From: Perkinsus chesapeaki
Lineage: Eukaryota > Perkinsozoa > Perkinsida > Perkinsidae
Length of the DNA stretch: 53,637 bases
Reading direction: 5' to 3'
Assembly (NCBI GenBank): GCA_013115145.1
Contig: JAAPAO010000200.1
Location: 1 to 53,637 of the forward strand
Shown: piece after piece, positions 46,333-53,637 of the stretch
Numbering within the stretch: the stretch's first letter is position 1
How the letters are laid out: the number at the start of each line of letters is the position of its first letter
The notes under the pieces: model-generated
Databases searched by the model: none
Seen by the model: only the letters and a program-made list of their open reading frames with translations
What the model was told of the DNA's origin: nothing
Position numbers and translations under genes: made by a program

Positions 46333-46639
46333 ACTAAACAAGGGGGAACATGCCTCTCGTCAAGTGACACGACGCCAGTCGCGTGAACTTTATAGCTAAG
46401 CCAGCACAACCGTACTCCTCGAGTGTGATATGCACCGAAATCAAGCGCCAGCGAAATATTATTAGAGATACAAGGTCCGAGGGAGAAAGGGGGAAGACGC
46501 CTGTTAACGATGAGCATCGGCGTCGCAGCAAAACGGTCTACGTGAATGTCACAGCTGACATGTTTGCGACAACACATGGGTTACTGCGTGTGCGTGCAAA
46601 AACGTTAATCGAAGATCGCTGCAACGCACAATGTGAAAG

Positions 46640-48868
46640 GCGATCACATTAAGGAACGGGACTGGTATAATAATTCAACATTAATAGTAGCATCATGTAT
46701 GGTATCAAATGTTGCTTACCACGAGCTCTCCTTGAACTTTCAGACGGTGAACGGTCTCGCTCCCTCTCGCGGTCACCAACTGCCATGTCACGAGTGGCGC
46801 TTTGTTGCTCCATCTTCAGACCCCTGTGTTGGTGCTGCCTCGATAAAGGGCTTCTTCGCCTCCTATCATCATCCTCCGATCTAGACCGCCCTTCTCGGGG
46901 GTTGTCTTCCGGCCCTGAGATCCGATTTACACTTTCCTTCAACCACCGCCTCACGTGACGCTCGCGGGGTTCTGTCTTCCGCTCGCCCCGTTTCGGTCAC
47001 CTTCGTCCTGTTCCGCGCATCCTCCACACTTCCGTGCGGGCGTTCCACCAAAGGCGATCTCGCTGAATGATCGCTTCTACAATAAAGCTTTGCGGAGCTA
47101 TCTCACCTTGGTACCCTGATCTCTCTCGCTCTTGTCTGCGTTCCGGCTCCCTAAAGCCATATGGCGCCGATCGGGCGCCACCGCTCATTTGGCGACCTGG
47201 GAGCGAACACGTGAGGTGTTGCCGAGGGCAGAGGTGCTGATTTACGTGGTCTCTCAATTGTATCGCCGGCATTATCCGGCGGTAAAGGGCCTCTACGCGC
47301 CGGCCATCGTCCACTGCCATCTCTTGTCCAACCTCCAGATCTCTCGTCTGCGAAGGGAACCACTAAATTCAACGCAGCCGAAGTTCTTAACGCGCTCATT
47401 CCGCCACCAAACGGACCTTCTCGGGGTTTCCTGGCAAACGGATTCTCCCCAGCCTCAATCATCTTCTTAACCTCAGCATCTCGTTCCTCCCTTCTCTGCT
47501 GCATAACTTCGCGTCGTCTGAAAGAGCACCATGAACACCACCGAGTGCCTTTACTTTACTTGTCTATTCTCTCTCGCACATTGTCCAGGACAGCCTGAAC
47601 GACATTGTCATCCAGTTTTTCAGCATACAAGTCGAATTTGATTGGCTTCTTTGTCGACTCCTGATGGTCCTGAAATACGTACATCCTTTTCACCAATAAC
47701 ACGCTTCTCACTCGTTAACAGCAAGCTAAACGATGTGGATGATTTTTCCTAAAGTATGCCTTTTACGCGGAAAAATCGAGGGAATTTTCCACAGACATGA
47801 ACAACCGGGGCCGATGCTATCAGACAGTCGGAAGCATACATGCGCTGTTGTGTCCGCTGTCTCCTCAGCCGGCTCCTCGTGGGCTTCCTCTTCCTCCTCT
47901 GCCTTCATCTCCTCCTCAAACTTATCATGTTTCCATACAAACCCAGCACCCTTGCCTCCACCACCACCAGACCAGCGTCCTTTACCACCACTGAAGCCTT
48001 TACCCTTGCCTTTGCCAAATGTAAGTCCATCACCGAACCTGAGACAACTTGCACTTTCAATGGCTGAGGCAGATAAAGATTAGAAGAATCGTAACGAGTC
48101 TTTGTGGTCGTCAAGACCAGGTCGACCGCGTCGTCAGACCCTCTGTTGCCGTGTATTGATAACTCACTGAGGCACTAACAACTGCATTGTAGTCCTTCCA
48201 ATAGTAACATATTCCCTATCGCACTACGGAAGCTTCCTAATCCGCAAGGGCCATATCATAGCCTTTAGTGCTTCGTCAAATACCTTGCTCCACAACGCCA
48301 TTCTCAAGGCCACAAGAGCCCCTCGAGAGGCGAGGCTGCCAGCATTCGAAGCTGGTAGCAGCATCACTTCCCTCTAAGCGTTTTGACCAGCACCCGAGTC
48401 CGGTTTTAATATCCACTATCTCTCCGTTATATCACCTTCCTTTTCCCCATGATCCTTTCCCGCTCCCCTTGCCGAATGGCGTATATGGCCCTCTGCGCTC
48501 TAGAGGCGGACGCCTAGGGCTTCTGCCGAGTTGCAATGCCAATGACTAGCAATAATATTATTACTCTCGATCGTCTCTTCGCGGTTCTTCAAGGCCTCTA
48601 TTTTGGCGCTCCCGCTCTCCCTCGCCCGGCCTTCCTCCCCTCGGGCCCTCTTCCCCCTCAGGCCTACTGCGGCGCCTTTCACGACTGCCCGACCGACTCC
48701 GGCGACTCCCCCGTCTCTCATCGGAGCGCTTATGTGATGAACCTTAGAAATGTTTGGGAAGGCCGGGAAAACTCAAGCGTTACCTCGACGCCTATCAGAC
48801 CTATCGATTTCATCTCTGCTTCTCGAACGCCTCCTCCTTCGATCGTCTGGCGACTCGCTACGTCCCAT
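46640..48868 (-). CDS. SR-rich / GKG-rich putative RNA-processing protein
   Basis: Minus-strand segments from ATG 48868 read MGRSESPDDRRRRRSRSRDE up to a gtaacg donor at 48783, then (from about 48730) RSDERRGSRRSRSGSRERRR. A Gly/Lys-rich piece (PFGKGSGKGSWGKG) lies near 48465-48430, followed by FGKGKGKGFSGGKGRWSGGG and an acidic run (EEEMKAEEEEEAHEEPAEE) at 48025-47830. KPIKFDLYAEKLDDNVVQAV lies near 47645-47595, REVMQQRREERDAEVKKMIE at 47515-47455, and an Arg/Ser-rich tail (DRERERDRSPSESSRRARG) ends near 46649. The order RS, glycine-rich, acidic, coiled coil, RS suits a nuclear splicing- or RNP-associated protein. No RRM is seen and I cannot name a family. Exon joins are unproven. Confidence 0.5.
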
Positions 48869-50315
48869 GGAAGGAAGAAGGTGGAACCTAAGATATTTTT
48901 CAGGTTAACTTCCGTGCACCACCTTAAGTACTATCAACACAACTCATTCATTTATGAGACTTTATAGTTCGTAAACGACGTCAAACCATGGTACTCTGAC
49001 ACAGACCCGCAGTATTCACAACAGAGTTCCATAGTAAATGGAAGAAGGGTCAATATCTGACCTATTTAGAATCTTTTGTGCCATCTTCAACAATACGCTT
49101 GTCTACTTCACTAACCCACACCTGTTTGTCTATTATCACCCAAAGCGACCAGTGACAATCGCTGGATCCATAACGGAGGAGGACACGTTACGGTCACCAT
49201 TAACGGGGAGGGGAATAGCGGATGCTCCCGGAGGGAACGAACTTCGGCGTGCTTGTCTACCTCCTTCTCTACGTCCTAGCTTTCTGTTGATTGAGTGTAA
49301 CTTAATGACAGAAGGCGAGGTTCAACCAAAGATATTTTTGCTCATAAGCGTGCTAAGAGTGTGTCCTAATGTGCCGAGTGGGTTTGGCAAGTCCAATCCC
49401 TCAAGGTTAAGACAAAGAGTCAAATAAGCCCCGAAGCAACTGAGCCTCCGTAGACCAGATCAGTTGAATCCAGGTAGGTCGTAATGGAAGGAGAAGCGAG
49501 AGACAACAAATAGACAACGTGACGCGGGAAGTCGGAACCTTTAATTGAGATTGATATCTTGCACTCTTGCATTTTCCTAAATAGCCGTTTCCGCACTGTT
49601 CAGCTTAGTCCTTAGCCGTAGCTCGACAGTGGTGATGTCGTGGCGACAAGATGTGCCTGCCGACTTCCCTTACTCATTTACAGTAAGTGAATGGGCTGGT
49701 TCAGCCTCGAGTGGTGGCCGACCCTCGGTTAAGGGACGCGCTCCTGATGCCAATACGAGAGAACTGCAGGAAAGAGTGAGTTGGTGAAGGCCGCCGCCCC
49801 CTTGGACCCTTATGGTCGCCCTTAGATTATAAAGTGTATCAGACTGCCGGATAGGATGTATTTTTGTAAGAGGTCACTTTGGGTATCTTTGAGGTTGCTC
49901 GTGCAAGATTCTCATGGGGTTGGTTTATCACCCTCTGCTGCCCGTGAGGATCTTTGGCGCGGTCTGGTTTATACCGCTCCTATTGTTGGTGAAGATTGGC
50001 AGGAGTCTAGGTGGCCTTCACTCTACTATTTCCTTTCCTTCTCTGTTTTAGGACCTTCCACGTTTCCCATCAGACCAGCCACCGTGAAGCCCCTCAGCCA
50101 GTGTCCCTCAGCTCGGTAGGGTCTAGCTAAGCTTTCTGCCCATCGACCCTCAGGGCGATGATCAGCAGCCTCCCGATGCCAGCCCCGAGGCAGAGTCATG
50201 ATCATGCAGTTCTTTCCCTCGTATCCCATGTCTCTTGCGTTTCCTCCTCCTCGCCTTGTGACGGAGTATCCTATTTTATCAGTTCAAGTTTTTTCTTCAC
50301 TGACTACTCGTGGAT
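48869..50315. other. Divergent intergenic region, SR gene / V-ATPase
   Basis: The minus-strand SR gene starts at 48868 and V-ATPase subunit c starts on plus at 50316, so promoters for both should lie here. ORF 49038-49427 (+) has weak coding character. AAGATATTTTT with similar flanks occurs twice (48889-48899 and 49328-49338), hinting at a partial duplication. Pyrimidine-rich DNA dominates the last 250 bp before the V-ATPase gene. Confidence 0.4.
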
Positions 50316-50943
50316 ATGTTCGCCGCCTCGACCGCTCTTGCTGCTTGCGAGCCCAGCTCCGCCTTCTTCGGTTTCATGGGCATCACCGCTGCCATCAGTT
50401 TCGCTAACCTCGGTGCTGCCTACGGTAGGCTCCGCCTCTCCTCGTTCCTTTCTGTCAATGCCTTCCTATTAGGTACCGCCAAGTCCGGTGTTGGTATCTG
50501 CTCCATGGGTGTCATGAGACCTGACCTTGTTATGCGATCTATCATTCCAGTTGTTATGGCCGGTGTGTTGGGTATCTACGGTCTTATCACTTCCGTTATT
50601 ATTAACGGTAAGATGGATACCCCCGCCACCTACTCTCAGTACTCTGGATACGCTCATCTCGGTAAGTCCCATAAAACATCTCCGCCTTGTCTTATAGGTG
50701 TTTCCTTCAGGTGCCGGTTTGACTGTCGGCCTCTCCTCTTTGGCCGCCGGCCTCGCCATTGGTATCGTCGGTGACTCTGGTGTCCGCGCCAACGCCCAGC
50801 AGCCCAAGCTTTTCGTCGGTATGATTCTTATCTTGATTTTCGCCGAAGCTCTCGGTCTGTACGGCCTCATTGTTGGTCTCGTTGTTGCCTCCACCGCTAC
50901 TGAGAAGGGTGCCGGTCTTTGCAGCTCTTTCGCTCCTCAGTAA
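50316..50943 (+). CDS. V-type ATPase 16-kDa proteolipid subunit c
   Basis: Subunit c forms the membrane ring that carries protons in the vacuolar ATPase. Three exons, 50316-50424, 50473-50661 and 50711-50943, join in phase to 176 residues; introns are 48 and 49 nt. Four transmembrane helices are clear: [42 protein letters not shown] (each read across one helix), [20 protein letters not shown], and [20 protein letters not shown]. The last contains the essential proton-carrying Glu in [18 protein letters not shown] and [13 protein letters not shown] are standard loops. ATG 50316 is chosen because GTG 50310 is not an expected start and MFAASTAL fits usual N termini. Confidence 0.95.
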
Positions 50944-51317
50944 GTAGTCGTCTCCTAGGAGGACTTCTACACTGTTTTCCATCTCCGTCGCCCTAAGGGT
51001 GATCGAGAGTCTGCGGTATAGGAGCTCGATGCTGATCAAGCGGAAGTATCTTCTGCTGTTGATGCCAAGATGATGATTTAGACTAAGTGTCGATTCCTTT
51101 TCGATTGACCCGTTACCATTATTGTACTGATAACCATCTGTATTGTCGCTGCCATTGTGCGTGGGAGCCGCTAATTCGTACGTAGAGTTGAGTAGTGCGG
51201 CTTTGTTTGCTGGCGGTGGCAATCTGATGGGTATTGGAGTGAACTGCTAAACAGTTTGTGCTAGTGCAAGTGGCCTTGGGTTTGTTAATAATACTAAGTA
51301 TTGAAGAGTTGTATATC
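50944..51317. other. Intergenic, after V-ATPase subunit c
   Basis: No coding exon is supported. The minus strand is open over 50707-51222 only because it shadows the subunit c exon at its upstream end. This stretch likely holds the subunit c 3' end and the promoter of the next small gene. Confidence 0.4.
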
Positions 51318-51814
51318 ATGTTCAATTCTCCGACTCAGTCGTCGTCGAACAGTCGAGGAGATAATTGTGGGGGTGAAGGCCAGCAGATGAGCGGCGGCAC
51401 TCAGTACATGTCATTAAATTCAACTTCGTATATGTGAGTAGCTCGGGCTTTCATTGGTTATAATTTCCTTCTTAGGGGCTATCAGTCTCCGGGGTACTCT
51501 AATTATTCGGACTACTTACAGCAGCAGACATCTACTCCGCCATTCCAGACGTATATTGGCACTAATAACTTCGGTGAGAGTCGGTCTCGAAGGTTTCCTC
51601 AGTCAGAGGGAACCGTCCTCAACTTGGTCTGCTAAGAATCTCAAGTATCTTGTCGGTTCTGCAAGAGCGTGGTGGTTCTTGTCTTCTGTTGTGCCTTGCT
51701 TCAGGCATCACCGGTATTGCTACTCCAAGGGGCACCTACGACAGTGCGTATGGGTCGCATTACACTGGACAGCGGAGCGGCAGGACTAAGAGAAAGAGCG
51801 CTGGGTGTTGCTGA
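51318..51814 (+). CDS. Small Ser/Gln/Tyr/Gly-rich protein ending in KRKSAGCC
   Basis: Three exons, 51318-51433, 51476-51573 and 51705-51814, join in phase to 107 residues. The sequence is low complexity: MFNSPTQSSSNSRGDN, GGTQYMSLNSTSYMGYQSPG, YSNYSDYLQQQTSTPP, GTYDSAYGSHYTGQRSGR. Such Tyr/Gly/Gln/Ser text is typical of prion-like or phase-separating segments. The C terminus is polybasic with a terminal double cysteine (KRKSAGCC), a possible prenylation or palmitoylation signal if this is the true end. Intron signals are good (gtgagt...ttag, gtgaga...ttcag). The model is uncertain because low-complexity exons give no homology check, and it could be the 5' part of a longer gene including the next features. 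Confidence 0.5.
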
Positions 51815-51899
51815 TGACATCATGCTTCATGGGTTTCGCTATTTGCTAGACTCGGTGTTTGTCACCATTTCACACATGGTTAGAATTCCTTCGATCGTC

Positions 51900-52090
51900 A
51901 TGGCTAATCCTTCTCCTGCTTATACTGCTGCCGGCCCTGCCAAGTAAGATGCTTGCAGGTTGGATAATTGACTCTGGTTTATTGCAGACCAAATGCGGCG
52001 GTGGCGTATGGCACCGGTGCTGCTGCTAATGGAGGATATGTCTACTATAGTCAGCAGCAGCCACAGCAGCAGTATGTTGCTTATGAGTAG
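51900..52090 (+). CDS. Tiny PYG/Q-rich protein or exon pair, copy 1
   Basis: Exons 51900-51943 and 51988-52090 join in phase to 48 residues starting MANPSPAYTAAGPAKPNAAV and ending YYSQQQPQQQYVAYE. Splice sites are gtaaga...ttgcag with a 44-nt intron. A second two-exon unit with the same first-exon phase and exactly the same total coding length lies at 52959-53242, so this is probably one member of a tandem family. It may alternatively be the 3' end of the gene starting at 51318. Confidence 0.45.
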
Positions 52091-52265
52091 GGGAGGGGCA
52101 GAGAGTGTTCGATAATTACAGAATTGGGTGGCTGGGATAGCTGTACTAAGTTCGACAATCAATTTGGCGAAAAGTTATGTTAGAAAGCTCATCGACTTTG
52201 AGAATGTACTCTATGTGGAGTTGAGTCCAATGGAGGATTAGGATATCACTGGCAAGGCATCTGTT

Positions 52266-52348
52266 AAGGTACCCGACAGCTGCAACTTACGCTGCTCCAG
52301 TCGGTCAGGCTTATGGATATGCAGCCCCAACTGGCAACCCTTATGGTA
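52266..52348 (+). CDS. Tyr/Ala/Pro-rich exon-like block, copy 1
   Basis: AGGTACCCGACAGC at the left edge opens a frame reading YPTAATYAAPVGQAYGYAAP then TGNPYG, ending at a gtagga donor-like site. The block recurs at 53280-53360 (YPTYATMAAPGPVYG, GFGNPYG, again followed by gtagta). Both copies follow a 48-residue unit, so they look like paired exons of duplicated genes; the joining of blocks is not resolved. Confidence 0.35.
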
Positions 52349-52958
52349 GGACAGTAAGTCTGCTGCTGCTGATGAGAGCCCGCCTACTGTCAGGGATATC
52401 CGGTTACGAAGACAGTGAAGGAGCGGTAGTGGTGGCGGGAAAGGAAGTGCCACGTAGATGCAAGAAGAAGAGAATGTGCTGCTAGATAGACGAGACACTC
52501 AAGTTGATGCTAGCTCATGCTGTCACCACCATGTTGTACAGATGAAAGTGGTATAGTGACCGGTTTGAGTTAATCACTGGGTGAAGCCGAGGAAGAGGTG
52601 GGATGGATGTTGACCATTTGAGAGCTCTCGATTCCTGTCTAGGATCGAAGCCTATTGTGACCGCTGAAGCCTTATGGAGCAGCTACCTTGGAGAGACTTG
52701 TCTGAGGTCTCTATTAACAAATTTTGTTTCCCACTCAAATGATATAAAGCTATCGAAGCTCATGTAGCGTGGATTAGAAAATACCAAATTTAATCGATTT
52801 TGTAGCTGCTGGTAATAACAACAGGGGCAATGGTGGAGGTGGGAGGAAACGGTGACTTGATTTGTATTTTATTCGTAAGTGGTTCGATCCCTGGGGCGCT
52901 CGAATTGATGGTCAGCGTCGATTGGCTTGAAGTTGACTTGTTTAAATCTCTTAATCTA

Positions 52959-53242
52959 ATGTCAGCAGCTACTCCTAATGCAGCCAACCCAACTCCGATT
53001 TTCACCGTTATTGGAGGGTAATAAAAGGGCGGATGTTTCTGGCGCTAAGTTTCTCCTCATTATAGTAACCAAGCTCGTCCGGCGTACGGAATCACTGGAG
53101 TCGACGATCGGTAGAGATTATAAGTTTGTGTTAATTTCACCTTGGCCTTCTCAGTGGGCAAGTTCCTGAGGGCGGATACACCTACGTAGTTCAACCTGCC
53201 TCCGTACAGCAGCCTCAGTATGCTCCTCCGGGTTACGGGTAG
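52959..53242 (+). CDS. Tiny PYG/Q-rich protein or exon pair, copy 2
   Basis: Exons 52959-53017 and 53155-53242 join in phase to 48 residues: MSAATPNAANPTPIFTVIGG, then GQVPEGGYTYVVQPASVQQ and ending QYAPPGYG. The intron is 137 nt with gtaata and ctcag borders. It parallels copy 1 at 51900 in length, first-exon phase, Asn-Pro/Ala-rich start and Gln/Tyr-rich end, but the nucleotide sequence has diverged, suggesting an old duplication retained for composition. Confidence 0.45.
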
Positions 53243-53279
53243 GAGTTATTGGTGATGACAATCATGGATGGATCGGACA

Positions 53280-53484
53280 GGTATCCTACTTACGCCACTA
53301 TGGCTGCTCCAGGGCCTGTTTACGGGACCTATTATGAAGGTGGATTTGGCAATCCTTATGGTAGTATTATAGGGGGGCGGGATGGGGTGATCTTTGACGG
53401 CGGCGGGTCACTGGTGTATTTTGCCCCCGTGATTGTTGAAGCTGATGGTGACGAAACGCTGGTGTGCTGTGATCGAAGTTGCTA
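53280..53484 (+). CDS. Tyr/Gly/Pro-rich exon-like block, copy 2
   Basis: The frame reads YPTYATMAAPGPVYGTYYEG, GFGNPYG, then continues through GGRDGVIFDGGGSLVYFAP to a stop at 53483-53485. The part up to NPYG parallels 52266-52348. The extension after NPYG may be intron read-through, because GTAGTA follows at the same place as the donor-like site in copy 1. Confidence 0.35.
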
Positions 53485-53515
53485 AGGAGTATTGAGCGAA
53501 TTTGACGCTTGTCTT

Positions 53516-53637
53516 TGCACTAGTAACATATTTTCTATCGAACTCCTTCCTATTATATCTCCTTCGTATCACTAGTAACATATTTCCTATCAAACTCCTT
53601 TCTATTATATCTCCCCCTCCGTATCACTAGTAACATA
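53516..53637. repeat. 52-bp tandem repeat, right copy
   Basis: More than two units lie here in reverse complement to those at 10190-10310: ACTAGTAACATATTT, CTATC(G/A)AACTCCTT(T/C)C, TATTATATCTCC and CGTATCACTAGTAACATA. The array runs off the window end. Relative to the DTW gene's direction of transcription, this copy has the same orientation as the one upstream of that gene. Confidence 0.85.

Noticed and set aside
1-53637. CRISPR array, rRNA or tRNA genes
   Set aside because: No regularly spaced short repeats with unique spacers were seen, and I recognised no rRNA core or tRNA cloverleaf. A tRNAscan/Infernal run would be needed to exclude an unusual tRNA.

Overview
The window is nuclear DNA from a protist-like eukaryote. 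Genes are split by canonical GT-AG introns, many only 40-48 nt long, and housekeeping products are typically eukaryotic (RNA polymerase subunit RPB8, proteasome lid subunit Rpn5, mRNA cap N7-methyltransferase, V-ATPase proteolipid). A BT1-family transporter, an NRPS/PKS hybrid megasynthase and short secreted-protein ORFs suggest an alveolate of the Perkinsus/dinoflagellate side. That placement is inference and no ribosomal marker is present. Most single-frame ORFs here are fragments, so I rebuilt genes by joining exons with consistent phase.

Layout. 1-1289: no gene, with a short tandem repeat. 1.3-3.1 kb (+): multi-exon coiled-coil gene. 3.38-4.40 kb (+): RPB8 in five exons. 4.9-5.66 kb (+): unidentified spliced gene. 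6.7-8.2 kb: duplicated short secreted-protein ORFs around a 165-aa secreted protein. 9.45-10.18 kb (-): DTW-domain tRNA modification enzyme with a 52-bp repeat upstream; the same repeat returns at the window's right edge. 11.55-17.33 kb (+): Rpn5 in 18 exons. 18.5-29.4 kb (+): one megasynthase gene of 17 exons and about 3,000 residues, order A-T-KS-AT-psiKR/KR-DH-ER-ACP-FSH1 hydrolase. 29.4-33.6 kb: gene-poor, with a decayed secreted-protein gene and a 1.73-kb palindrome-rich element with terminal inverted repeats and an exact 8-bp target duplication. 34.07-35.81 kb (+): BT1 transporter. 36.8-48.9 kb (-): J-like domain protein, cap methyltransferase, PX-domain protein and an SR/GKG-rich protein. 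50.3-50.9 kb (+): V-ATPase subunit c. 51.3-53.5 kb (+): tandem family of tiny Tyr/Gly/Pro/Gln-rich proteins.

The most interesting object is the megasynthase. It has a loading A-T pair without a condensation domain. The A domain appears to lack the Asp that binds an alpha-amine. It has a fully reducing PKS module in an unusual order, KR before DH and ER, and a fused FSH1/LovG-like serine hydrolase as probable release domain. The loading logic resembles BurA-type hybrids, which activate a sulfonium acid, but the reducing domains and the terminus differ. Its product is unknown.
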